DNA of 46,231 bases, from positions 1 through 46,231 of the forward strand of contig CAISZI010000001.1 of the NCBI GenBank assembly GCA_903889905.1, written 5' to 3'. Below, piece by piece: positions 33,207 through 42,500 of the stretch (within the stretch, counting starts at the first letter, position 1; each line of letters begins with the position of its first letter). The position numbers were made by a program, and so were the translations under genes. Under the pieces are notes generated by a model. It saw only the letters and a program-made list of their open reading frames with translations. It had not been told where the DNA came from and made no database searches. The stretch is from Candidatus Wirthbacteria bacterium (GTDB taxonomy: Bacteria; Patescibacteriota; CG2-30-54-11).

Positions 33207-33295
33207 AATCCCCCTGCGCCCCCTTTACAAGGGGGTATGATAGTTTTAAAAAAGGCAGTGATCCGACCCCCTTGCAAAGGGGGCGCAGGGGGATT
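33207..33295. repeat. Palindromic MITE-like repeat, copy 2
   Basis: The arms 33207-33237 and 33265-33295 match those of copy 1 almost base for base, but the spacer is 27 bases and unrelated. It lies between rnj and the Lon-like AAA+ gene, 23 bases beyond the stop of the latter. Confidence 0.85.
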
Positions 33296-33318
33296 CTCCC
33301 CTGACTTAGAATCTATTG

Positions 33319-34365
33319 TTACACCAGTACATAATCCTTGATATTGGCCGCGGAGATTGTGTAATTTTTCTCTCCGGTTTCCACCACCTGGCGGGCGATT
33401 TTATAAAAAATCTGGCCAATCGAGTGCTGCAGGGTGCGCATTCCCGAATCCCAGGCAAAGGGGTTTAAAAGTTTGTCCCAGGCGTCTTCGGTGATGTTGA
33501 TGGTGACACCGGATTGCGTCAGGCCCATTTCTTGCATTTTCTGCGGGACAATGAACCGTTTACCGATTTCGCGCTTGTCGTCCCGACTGTAGTCGGGCAG
33601 GGTTATGAGCTCAAGGCGGTCGATGACCGGACTGTCAGCGCCCAGCATTTTATTGGCAGTAGCGATAAACAGGACCTTGGAGAGGTCAAAGGGAAAATCA
33701 AGATAGTGGTCAATAAAGTGCGAATTCTGTTCTGGATCCAGAATTTCCAGGAAAGCGGCCATCGCCTCTCCTCCCAGCATGCCTTCTCCCCCAACTTTTT
33801 CAATTTCATCCAGACAAATGACAGGATTTTTGGTGCCAGCGTTATGGATGGCTTTCAAAATCAAACTGGGTTCGGCATCGGCTTGAAAGCGGCTGCGGCC
33901 ACGGAGCTGAGACATGTCGCCCAAAGCGGCAAGGGAAATGCGTTCAAATTTCCGTCCCAGGGCATCCGCGACGATGCGTGTTACCGTGGTTTTTCCCGTT
34001 CCGGGAGGTCCAATAAAGCATAACACCATTCCGTGCGCATTGCCACCGGTTAATTTTTGCACGGCAATGAATTCGAGGACGCGCTTTTTGATCAGTTCCT
34101 GGCCAAAGTGGCCTTGATCCAGAATTTCACGGGCGTTTTCCAGTGATAATGTGTCAGGCGATTCGGTATAAAAAGGCAGTCCGGCAATAAAGCTGAGCCA
34201 TTCCTGGATCTGGTCAATGAGTCCGTAGTTCTGGCGGTTGGCTTCGAGTACGGCCATGCGTCTCAGGGCAATACGGACGTTTTCATCCAAGCCGACGGGA
34301 AGCTGTTTGCCCAGAAACATCCGCCCGATGCGTTCGGTCGCCGACAGTGCGTCGATTTCAGCCAT
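33319..34365 (-). CDS. Lon-type AAA+ ATPase without protease domain
   Basis: The AAA+ module closely follows Lon: GPPGTGKT near residue 118, RKFERISLAALGDMSQLRGR, AGTKNPVICLDEIEKVG (Walker B), LEILDPEQNSHFIDHYLDFP, LSKVLFIATANK (sensor 1), IDRLELITLPDY with the Arg finger, then the helical lid. The family normally continues into a Ser-Lys protease domain; here the protein ends at residue 348, right after the lid, and the N-terminal substrate domain is reduced to about 85 residues. It may act as an unfoldase or regulator. The next sequence downstream is the palindromic repeat, so loss of the C-terminus by rearrangement is possible. A good promoter precedes it, with no clear ribosome site. Confidence 0.88.
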   Translation of the reverse strand: MAEIDALSATERIGRMFLGKQLPVGLDENVRIALRRMAVLEANRQNYGLIDQIQEWLSFIAGLPFYTESPDTLSLENAREILDQGHFGQELIKKRVLEFIAVQKLTGGNAHGMVLCFIGPPGTGKTTVTRIVADALGRKFERISLAALGDMSQLRGRSRFQADAEPSLILKAIHNAGTKNPVICLDEIEKVGGEGMLGGEAMAAFLEILDPEQNSHFIDHYLDFPFDLSKVLFIATANKMLGADSPVIDRLELITLPDYSRDDKREIGKRFIVPQKMQEMGLTQSGVTINITEDAWDKLLNPFAWDSGMRTLQHSIGQIFYKIARQVVETGEKNYTISAANIKDYVLV

Positions 34366-34395
34366 GTACGTGAGTGTTTAAGAATGAGTCATATG

Positions 34396-34424
34396 ATTAT
34401 AACAAAAAGGAGCGCTGAGTGCAA
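34396..34424 (-). promoter_or_regulatory. Strong candidate promoter of the Lon-like AAA+ gene
   Basis: On the minus strand TTGCAC (34419-34424), a 17-base spacer and a perfect TATAAT (34396-34401) lie 30 bases before the ATG. Predicted start of transcription is about 24 bases before the start codon, giving a very short leader. Confidence 0.7.
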
Positions 34425-34443
34425 AAAGGGTCAAGCCAGCATG

Positions 34444-36507
34444 TCAGGGCGCGAGCAGTAGCCAGTTATCCACGCTTTGGACATTGTTTTGGATCTGGCT
34501 GAAGCCAAAAATGCCTTGCAGCGGTAATAACTCCTTGGTCAAAGCGCCTAAGTCCAAAGGCGTGTCTGACTTGACCGGCAAGCTGGGGGAAAAAGCGCTC
34601 AAGGTTGCCAGCAGTTTACCAATGTCAAGATAGTGCACTGCCGAGAGGTGGGCAGGAACGGATTGATAGGCGGCGTTAAAGGGGGTGTTGGCGAGCAGGT
34701 TTTGGCGTTTTTCGTTGTACACGTCGGCAAAGGCTTTGAAGCTGCTTGGCGTGGAGCTGATCACGAGGTAATCGCCCACCAGGCCATAACTGGGCTCAAT
34801 CCTTTCGGGCAGAACCGGCAGCCGGAGGATTTTGTAATTGACACCATCCTGGGCCGCGGCTAGCCGATAATCGGTTTGGCTGTTGAGCGCGAAGGCCGGA
34901 TTGGCACCGTTTAAAGTGTTGATCAAAATGGTTTGCACAGAGGCAAGCAGTTTGTCCGCTCCTGCCAGGGCAGCGGTATTGTCTGTGGTTTTGAAAATCA
35001 CGCTCACCCCCGGGGTTTGGTTTTCCAGCGTCACCGCCACGGCAAAGGCGGTGTCGAGATGGGGCGAGAGATCGGCATCCCAGTCAAACGCAGGGCCGTT
35101 TTGGGCCAATGTCGACTGGGCCAGTTTGAGGTCCGCCGCAAAGGTTGGGTCAAACAGTCCCGATGCTTTAATCCATTGGCCGAGGGTGCTGCCAAAGTCG
35201 GTACTTTCCTGATAAAGGACGGTGCCGCTGGGGATGGCAGGGAGCAGTTTGGGGGAAAACGGGGCTGTTAGCTTGCCGAGGCCGAGCGGAGCGAGCAAGT
35301 TGAGCTTGGCGTTCGCTTTGGCCAGCAGATGCACGCCCTGATTGTCGGCGGCGGCTGAGAGCAGGATCGGTCCCAGGATCTGGGCAGCGGCTACGACCGT
35401 TGCATTGTTTTTAAATAACGGGGCCAAGGAATCCAGCGGCGCCGGTGCAAGTGCAGGGGTCGCAAGTCCTCCCACCAGGGCAGGCGTGTTGATGTATAGG
35501 TTGAGGAAATCCGCGCCAGGAGCATTTGCCAGCAAAGCCGTGTACTGGTCGTTTTGGTCCAGGCCGCCCTGAAGGTGGGCATCCAGAATGGCGGTCATGA
35601 GTTCGTTGCTGTCGGTGACGACGTAGTAATTGCTGACAATCGCCATAAAAATGGGCGGAGTGTCCGTGGGGCCTGTCGCGGGAAGTGAAGTTGGATTGAG
35701 GGATTTGCTGTCTGAAGGTGGTGCGCTCACTGCCATGGTATCGAGCTGCGCATAGGTTTGCTGGCGATAAGTCAGCGTGGTTTGCTTGGCGTTTTGGGTG
35801 TTGGCCAGGGCGTTGATCAGGACCTGCGTTTTGGCTTTGTCTTTGGTCTGCAGCAGGTAGGCGACGCTCCAGTTGCCGGTGGCGCTTTGGGGTGGCTGGT
35901 AAATGATGCCAACATTCTGTCCCAGCCACGGCGTGACGTCTTTGTCCCAGGTGACGGCAGCGTTGCTGTCTGTCTGTACCAGCAGTTTCTGCAGTAAATT
36001 TTTCCAGGTGCGTACGTTGGAAAAATGGATCAGGTAACTATTCAGTTTTTGGATCTGGCTGGTATCTGAAGCGACTGTTTGCACAAAAATAGCGCTGCTA
36101 TTGGGAACCAGTGCAGCGAGGTTGTTGTCCCCGCTCCCGGTGATTTGGGCGATGAGGCGGGAAAACGGGAAGCGTCCCAGTACCGGCAAATGTCCGCGGG
36201 CAGCCCAGACTCCGCCCAGACTAAGACAACCCGCAAGAACCAGCAAGATCGCCAGCAGCCAGACACTCGTTTTGGGATGGCGCGGGGTCAGCTTTTCCAT
36301 CTCCGGCGAAACAACGGCAGCGTGCACCGGTTGAGGGGGTTTGGCTGCTGGATGTTCCGTCTGTGGAGTTGTCCGCGACAGTGGCGGCAGGGGGTGTTTG
36401 GGCGTAATCACCACGTGGTGATGCTGCGTTGGTTGCAGCCGCTGGCCGCACTGCGAACAGAAGGCCTTGCCTGCGTTTACCGGACTACCACAGCGAGGGC
36501 ATAACAT
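34444..36507 (-). CDS. Zinc-ribbon membrane protein with DUF3352-like exported domain
   Basis: The N-terminus is a four-Cys zinc ribbon (CPRCGSP and CSQCGQR, residues 3-23), followed by a Pro/His-rich linker, one membrane segment (about 82-102) and a long exported part. The exported region has the DUF3352 pattern: AALVPNSSAIFVQTVA near residue 130, repeated alpha/beta units, VLYQESTDFGS, and PSYGLVGDYLVISSTPSSFKAF near 590. The function of that family is unknown. Its architecture, zinc ribbon inside and large domain outside, echoes the smaller protein at 20093-20656. It lies between the AAA+ gene and pnp with its own gaps on both sides. Confidence 0.82.
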   Translation of the reverse strand: MLCPRCGSPVNAGKAFCSQCGQRLQPTQHHHVVITPKHPLPPLSRTTPQTEHPAAKPPQPVHAAVVSPEMEKLTPRHPKTSVWLLAILLVLAGCLSLGGVWAARGHLPVLGRFPFSRLIAQITGSGDNNLAALVPNSSAIFVQTVASDTSQIQKLNSYLIHFSNVRTWKNLLQKLLVQTDSNAAVTWDKDVTPWLGQNVGIIYQPPQSATGNWSVAYLLQTKDKAKTQVLINALANTQNAKQTTLTYRQQTYAQLDTMAVSAPPSDSKSLNPTSLPATGPTDTPPIFMAIVSNYYVVTDSNELMTAILDAHLQGGLDQNDQYTALLANAPGADFLNLYINTPALVGGLATPALAPAPLDSLAPLFKNNATVVAAAQILGPILLSAAADNQGVHLLAKANAKLNLLAPLGLGKLTAPFSPKLLPAIPSGTVLYQESTDFGSTLGQWIKASGLFDPTFAADLKLAQSTLAQNGPAFDWDADLSPHLDTAFAVAVTLENQTPGVSVIFKTTDNTAALAGADKLLASVQTILINTLNGANPAFALNSQTDYRLAAAQDGVNYKILRLPVLPERIEPSYGLVGDYLVISSTPSSFKAFADVYNEKRQNLLANTPFNAAYQSVPAHLSAVHYLDIGKLLATLSAFSPSLPVKSDTPLDLGALTKELLPLQGIFGFSQIQNNVQSVDNWLLLAP

Positions 36508-36632
36508 AAAATTTTTAGTGATAAAGTGGAAAGTTTATAATGATCATAAAGTAAGGGTATTTTTAATTTTTGTTATCAAGTAAATTCAATTTCACTGCTT
36601 TATGAACTTGACAACTTCAGGGACTTTATCAA

Positions 36633-38744
36633 CTAATTTTGTGTTTCGGCTTGTCTTTTGGACAGGCGCAGCCGGCCCTGGGAATCGATTTCGATCAGTT
36701 TGGCTTTGACGCTGTCGCCCATTTTGACGATATCTTCGACCTTACCCACGCGGAAAGGTGCGAGTTCGGAAATGTGGATCAGTCCGTCTTTGCCACCCGG
36801 CAGTTCGACAAAGGCGCCAAAGTCCATGATGCGCACGACTTTGCCTTCGTAAATGGTGCCCACTTCAAGTTCCATGGTCAGGTTTTTGATGATCGCGAGC
36901 GCTTTGCGGACCATTTCCTGGTCCACGCCGCTCACCATTACGGTGCCGTCGTCTTCGATGTCGATTTCCACGCCGGTGTCGGCAATGATTTTGTTGATGA
37001 TTTTGCCGCCGGAGCCGATCACGTCACGGATTTTATCGGGGTTGATGGTAATGACGCTGATCTTGGGTGCATAAGGCGAAATATCAGCGCGGGGTTCGCT
37101 CAAAGTCTGTTGCATGATGTTCAGGATATGCAGGCGTCCAATACGGGCTTGCTCGAGGGCGCGGGTCATGATTTCCAGTGAGATGCCTTTGATCTTGATG
37201 TCCATTTGTAAGGCGGTGATCCCGGTATCCGTACCAGCCACTTTGAAGTCCATGTCGCCGCAGAAGTCCTCGGTGCCCTGGATGTCAGACAGAATGGCGT
37301 ATTTGTCAGCACTTTCATAAATCAGGCCCATGGCAATGCCCGCGACCGGTTTACGGATCGGGACACCCGCGTCCATCAGGCTTAGGGTGCTGCCACAAAC
37401 GGAAGCCATACTGGAGGAACCGTTCTGGGACAACACTTCGGAAACGACCATGACCGTATAGGGAAAAACTTCTTTGGAAGGGATGACAGGCTCGAGCGCG
37501 CGTTCCGCCAAGGCACCGTGGCCGATTTCACGGCGTTTCGGGCCCATCATGCGACCGGTTTCGCCGACGCTGTAGGGAGCGGCATTGTAGTGATGGATGT
37601 AGCGTTTTTTGACTTCGTCTTCGATGTTGGCGCCATCAATAATCTGAGCATCCGAGCTCGAACCAAGGGTGGTAATCGTAAGCGCCTGCGTTCCACCACG
37701 AGTAAAGAGTGCACTGCCGTGATTGGTTGTGAGCAGCCCGACTTCGCATTCGATGGTGCGAATTTCATCCAGCTTGCGGCCGTCGGCGCGCAGGGACTGG
37801 TTGAGGACGTTGCGGCGGATGTGTTTTTTGACCAAGTTAAAAATACCCTGCTCTACGGTTGAGGCATCGTTGTCGTCATCCACCAGCGCTTCGACTTCGG
37901 TTTCATACAGGTCATTGAACAGGTTTTTGGTGCGCATGTCGCCACCAATGACGCCCTTGTTCATGTTTTCGATCAAACGCTGCTCGACAATCGGGCCGAA
38001 TTTGGTTTCCAGTTCCTGGGCTTTGACGTCGGTGACTTCTTTTTGTTGAAAGGGTTTTTTCTTGACGTTGAGCTTGCCAATAAATTCGTTTTGCAAAGCG
38101 ACAATCTGTTTGATCACGGCATGGCCTTGGGCCAAAGCGTCGATCATGATGTTTTCGGAAACTTCATTGGCGCCGCATTCGACCATCATGATGGCGTCGG
38201 CGGTGCCGGCAATGTTCAGCGTCATGCTGGATTTGGTCATTTCTGTCGAGGTTGGATTGACCACTACCTGGCCATCGATATAGCCAACCGTCACACCGGC
38301 CACCGGGCCCATGAAGGGCGCGGCGGACATGCTAAGGGCGGCGGAAGCACCGATGACTGACATCATTTCGGGTTCGTTGGCAAAGTCCACACTCAAAATG
38401 GTGCTGACAATCTGGACTTCGTTGCGCGCTTCTTTGGGAAACAGCGGGCGGATCGGGCGGTCGGTGAGGCGCGCGGTGAGCACGGCCCAGTCCGAGGGGC
38501 GTCCTTCGCGTTTGACAAAGCGGCTGCCTTTGATTTTGCCGGCAGCATAAAAACGTTCCACCACTTCGACGGACAGCGGGAAATAGCTGGCTTTGGGGTC
38601 AGCTTTGTAGCGTGCCACCGAGGTGGTCAAAATGGCGGTGTTGCCGTAGCGCACCATGACGCTGCCTTCGGCCTGCAAAGCGAGCTTGCCGGTTTCGAGT
38701 GATAACGTCCGGCCGCAAATATCGGCGGATACTTTAACAATCAT
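36633..38744 (-). CDS. pnp: Polyribonucleotide nucleotidyltransferase (PNPase)
   Basis: PNPase degrades RNA 3'-5' using phosphate. Its 703 residues show two RNase PH domains (first about 1-210, second about 310-545 with RGGTQALTITTLGSSSDAQ and FKVAGTDTGITALQMD), a KH domain (about 555-615 with RDVIGSGGKIINKI) and a C-terminal S1 domain (about 620-695 with GKVVRIMDFGAFVELPGGKDG). It follows rpsO after 57 bases, the gene order conserved in most bacteria. I see no terminator in that gap, so read-through from rpsO is likely. Confidence 0.98.
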   Translation of the reverse strand: MIVKVSADICGRTLSLETGKLALQAEGSVMVRYGNTAILTTSVARYKADPKASYFPLSVEVVERFYAAGKIKGSRFVKREGRPSDWAVLTARLTDRPIRPLFPKEARNEVQIVSTILSVDFANEPEMMSVIGASAALSMSAAPFMGPVAGVTVGYIDGQVVVNPTSTEMTKSSMTLNIAGTADAIMMVECGANEVSENIMIDALAQGHAVIKQIVALQNEFIGKLNVKKKPFQQKEVTDVKAQELETKFGPIVEQRLIENMNKGVIGGDMRTKNLFNDLYETEVEALVDDDNDASTVEQGIFNLVKKHIRRNVLNQSLRADGRKLDEIRTIECEVGLLTTNHGSALFTRGGTQALTITTLGSSSDAQIIDGANIEDEVKKRYIHHYNAAPYSVGETGRMMGPKRREIGHGALAERALEPVIPSKEVFPYTVMVVSEVLSQNGSSSMASVCGSTLSLMDAGVPIRKPVAGIAMGLIYESADKYAILSDIQGTEDFCGDMDFKVAGTDTGITALQMDIKIKGISLEIMTRALEQARIGRLHILNIMQQTLSEPRADISPYAPKISVITINPDKIRDVIGSGGKIINKIIADTGVEIDIEDDGTVMVSGVDQEMVRKALAIIKNLTMELEVGTIYEGKVVRIMDFGAFVELPGGKDGLIHISELAPFRVGKVEDIVKMGDSVKAKLIEIDSQGRLRLSKRQAETQN

Positions 38745-38801
38745 AACTTAACCTATGGTTTGTTGATTAAACAGAGGCAGAGCAAAGCTACCGGCATGAG
38801 A

Positions 38802-39071
38802 CTACTTGCGCAGGCCCAATTTCTTGAGGATGGCTTTGTAGCGGGTGGCTTCTTTGCCCTGGAGGTACGAAAGGAGACGACGGCGCTGGCCGACGAGTTT
38901 GAGCAGACCGCGACGGGAATGTTCGTCTTTGGCGTGTTCCTTGAGGTGGGTGGTGAGCAAATTGATGCGTTCGGTGAGCAGGGCGATCTGCACGTCGGGC
39001 GAACCCGTGTCTTTGTCGTGCAAATGAAATCCACCGATGATTTTGTCCTTGGCTGCTTTTTTGAGGGCCAT
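38802..39071 (-). CDS. rpsO: 30S ribosomal protein S15
   Basis: S15 binds 16S rRNA early in 30S assembly. The 89 residues match: [20 protein letters not shown] near 23-42, [19 protein letters not shown], and [19 protein letters not shown] lies seven to eight bases before the ATG. A hairpin in the 70-base leader could let S15 control its own translation, as known in several bacteria by different structures. Confidence 0.98.
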   Translation of the reverse strand: MALKKAAKDKIIGGFHLHDKDTGSPDVQIALLTERINLLTTHLKEHAKDEHSRRGLLKLVGQRRRLLSYLQGKEATRYKAILKKLGLRK

Positions 39072-39098
39072 TGCTTACTCCTTATACATGGGCGATCC

Positions 39099-39118
39099 AA
39101 AGTAGGCCTGACTACCTT
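39099..39118 (-). promoter_or_regulatory. Hairpin in the rpsO leader, possible S15 autoregulatory site
   Basis: In the transcript AAGGUAG pairs with CUACUUU around the loop UCAGGC; the stem holds a G-U pair next to a G-C pair, the type of motif S15 recognises. It lies 28 bases before the ATG, close to the ribosome site. A second copy of AGTCAGGC just upstream could form an alternative pairing. Structure is read by eye. Confidence 0.4.
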
Positions 39119-39146
39119 AGAAGCCTGACTAATATAAACTTGCGGC

Positions 39147-39176
39147 ATTATAGCACAGGCCACAAACATCGGACAA
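39147..39176 (-). promoter_or_regulatory. Candidate promoter of rpsO
   Basis: On the minus strand TTGTCC (39171-39176), an 18-base spacer and TATAAT (39147-39152) preceded by TG at the extended -10 position. It lies about 75 bases before the rpsO start and should drive rpsO and pnp. Confidence 0.65.
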
Positions 39177-39284
39177 GCGTAAAAATCAGATTGGATAAGG
39201 ATGAGATCCGGTCAGCGGCAGCAAGAGTTTATCCTTTACCGTTCAAAGATGAGTATTTTGCTTATATCTAAACAGATTAAACAA

Positions 39285-39313
39285 TTGCTTTGTTTCGCTT
39301 GAATTAATATTTA
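39285..39313 (+). promoter_or_regulatory. Weak candidate promoter of the giant surface protein
   Basis: TTGCTT, a 17-base spacer and TATTTA lie about 260 bases before the ATG in an AT-rich gap (39177-39571). Other AT-rich stretches could serve as well. Apart from this and the hairpin at 39511-39546, I see no gene or RNA in the gap. Confidence 0.3.
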
Positions 39314-39510
39314 AAAGATGATAGTGTCATTGAAGGTTAAGCCTTCCAGAAACCAATTAAAATATAGACTAAAATTAAGCTTAGCTTTAATAAAATATAG
39401 TAAATCGGCTTAAAACACGAATTAAATACAGAAACAGGCAAGCAGAAAAAATGAGCCCTAAAAATTGGTTTCCGTTATCCCATTGTTGGTTGTGTTTATT
39501 AACATAGTTG

Positions 39511-39546
39511 GTCCTTTGTCCCTAAAAATGGGCAAAGGGCTTTTTT
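39511..39546 (+). terminator. Intrinsic terminator or attenuator before the giant surface gene
   Basis: CCTTTG-T-CCC (39513-39522) pairs with GGGCAAAGG (39530-39538), with one bulged T and a seven-base loop, followed by GC and six T. It ends only 10 bases before the ribosome site AAGGAG of the next gene. With no upstream plus-strand gene it may be an attenuator in that gene's leader or the end of a small RNA. Confidence 0.7.
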
Positions 39547-39571
39547 ATTTTCATCAAGGAGAATCGCGACG

Positions 39572-42500
39572 ATGGTCCAATTTGCCAAACAATTAGCGAA
39601 ATCGTGGCAGGTTAAGCCTCGGACGATACGCAATTTAAAAAGGACTTGGGCGATGGTCACCATCGTCTGCATGCTGCAGTGGGCCTGGGGAGCACCCTTG
39701 AGTTTGTTGCTGCCGGGAAAAGCCTATGCTAATCCGCTAACCGGAGTCACCTATGACCTTTCGGGGGCGACGGTCGGCTCTTATGTTCCTGCGAGTACGG
39801 CGATTGGACATTTTACGCCGGCGACACTGGTCACTGCCGGCAGTACGATTATATTTACATTTCCTGCGGGAACAGATTTGAACAACGGTGGTGGGATTAC
39901 TATAGCGTCTGATTTTGAAATTGAAGAAAGTGGAGCCGCTTGGACTGCGCCGACTATTCTTTCGATCGATGCCCCCAACCGTACCCTTACTTTTACGATA
40001 GACGCTGCATCGCTAAATGGTGGTGCGGGTGTGATTACCGTTAAAACGTCTGCCACAGCAGGGGGAAATGAAATTCGCCATCCAACCGCAGCAACGACAA
40101 CCGGTGCTTTTAGTGTAGACACGATGGGAGAGACTGACACTATTAATAATGTAACTTTTGTCGCAGGTGCTGCCAACTACCTGGGGATTGCCGCGACGGC
40201 CACCATGACGGCCGGTGATGTCAACGTCGCCACAGTGACGGCGCACGACCAGTATGGCAATACCGCCACCAGCTATGGCGGCGATCAGACCCTGGTATTT
40301 TCCGGGGCTAGTGGTTCTCCTTCGCCTGTGATTTATCCCTCAGCGCAGAACAAACTCAGCCGCAACATGCGTTTTGGTCTGAATACCGTCATCACCTTTA
40401 CCGCCGGTGTCGCGACCACAGCGCTGCGTCTCTATAATGAAGAAGCAGCGATCGTGCACATTGTCGCCGGGGGCATCAGTTCGACCGGGCATGACTTTAC
40501 GATTACCGTGAATCCTGACGTGGAATACAAATTGATGTGGGGCACCTCTCCAACGACACCGCGTACTGCTGGCCAGGTCTGGCCGACATTTACGGTCAAG
40601 GTCACGGACCAGTTTGGTAACCGGACCGACGATACAGATATGGTGACGATCGCTGTCGATGGTGGCCATCCTTTTGTTGCACCGGTTGCCACCGCGCACG
40701 GGGCGGTCAATGGTTTGGCCACTTTTACGACAGCTGATAACCTGGTGGTGAATTATTCTGAAACCGGCTCTCCTTATTATAGCTGGGCTTATGTGACCGC
40801 GAGTGCCGAAGGTCTGGTTTCGACCAATGCGAACGTGCTCATGTATCCGGCGGAATTGGCCAGTCTTTCTGCTTCTCCTGCTGGTCCGCTCACTTTGGCG
40901 GCAGGTGCTGCACAATCGTTTGCCGTGACCGGTTTGGATACTTATAACAACGCCACGGGTAACATTACGTCTTCGTCAACCTTTGCCATTGTCGGCGCAG
41001 GGTCTGGATGCACCTGGGGTGGAAGTTACAGTGCCACCTGCACGGCGCACACGATCGGCGACTGGACAATCCGTGCTTCCAATTCAGGGCTTCATCAAGA
41101 CATTTCGTTGCACGTCAATCCCGGCACTCCCACCAAATATCAGATTGTTGATCCTACTGACGGAACCGTGGATGCTTCGATCACGGTGCGTATCAATCTG
41201 CTGGATGCGGCTGACAATATTGTCAATGGCAATACCGAACAAATTCGACTCAATACAACGGGTGCAGCCACCGGCGGCGGTGTCGTGACGATGTCACATG
41301 GCGGTTGGGGTACGATTGATATCACCGACCACACGCCCCAGACCGTCAACTTGTCGTTACAAATGGTGGGTGGACAGCCCGCCCGGGACACGTCATCAAC
41401 TCAGAATATGATTTTTGACTTGGGCGCGCCTTCGCAGTTGATTTTTAGCACTGAGCCTTCGGGTACGGTGGTCGCGGGGGTGCCTTTGGCGACACAGCCA
41501 GAGGTCACGATCAAAGACCAGTTTGGGCATGTCCGGACTGCGGATACAACCACCATTACTTTGACAGCCTATACGGACGAGACTTGTGAAACTCCGGCCA
41601 GCGGTACTTTGGCCGGTACGGATACCGAGGCCGCCGTGGCAGGCGTGGCAAACTTTGTCGGCAATGGCGTGAATTATCACAAGGCGGAGACGATTTACCT
41701 CAAAGCCAGTGATGGAACCAATACCAAATGTTCGACCGCGATTGTGGTGAGCCCGGCTGCAACGCATCACTTTACGCTTACTGCCCCGGCCAACATCAAT
41801 GCCGGAGGCACGCGTGCCGCGTATACAGTGACTCGTTATGACGCGTTTGATAACCTGGTTATCAGCGGGGACCAGACCGTCTATCTGTATACGGATTCAA
41901 CCGGATTAAATGCCGCTTTTTACAATCAAGCCAATAATGGCAGTACTGAAACACAAGTTACGATTGCGGGCGGAACATCGGCCAAGAATTTCTGGTATTA
42001 TGATGAAAAAGCCGGCGACTGGACGATTGCCGCTTCCGACGCGACCCCCGCCGCGGATGGAGCAACCGGGATTGCGGATGCCACCGATGCTTTGAGTGTC
42101 CTTGCCCCAAGCATTGTCTCAATCACATCGGATGCAACCGGTGCCGGGACCCTCAAAATCACACAATTCATTCACTTTGAACTAACCCCCAACCACGCCG
42201 TGACTGGCGAGGGTTCGCATGTGACGGGCTCTTATAATGGCCAGGTGCTGGTTTGGTCAACTACCGATAGTGGTGCCCATTACACGGCGACCTATACCGT
42301 GACCGAAAGCGATAGCGATCAAACGTCTCCCTTGCAGATTTCCGGCGTCACCGTTACCGACACCTACAACAACACGAGTGCCACTGCGGGTGGATCGGAT
42401 ATCGTCAAGCACATTGACGCCACCCGGCCGACCATCTCCAATGTGGTCATCCACGATTACTTCGGCTGGACCAATGCTTCCCTGGCGACATCGGGCTGGA

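Noticed and set aside
28919-33295. Composite transposon bounded by the two palindromic repeats
   Set aside because: The enclosed genes are core ftsK and rnj, there is no transposase, and no flanking target duplication is evident.
36537-36553. Near-palindrome around ATGATCAT upstream of the DUF3352-like gene as an operator
   Set aside because: It is AT-rich and interrupted by an extra base, with no matching regulator or promoter spacing that I could support.
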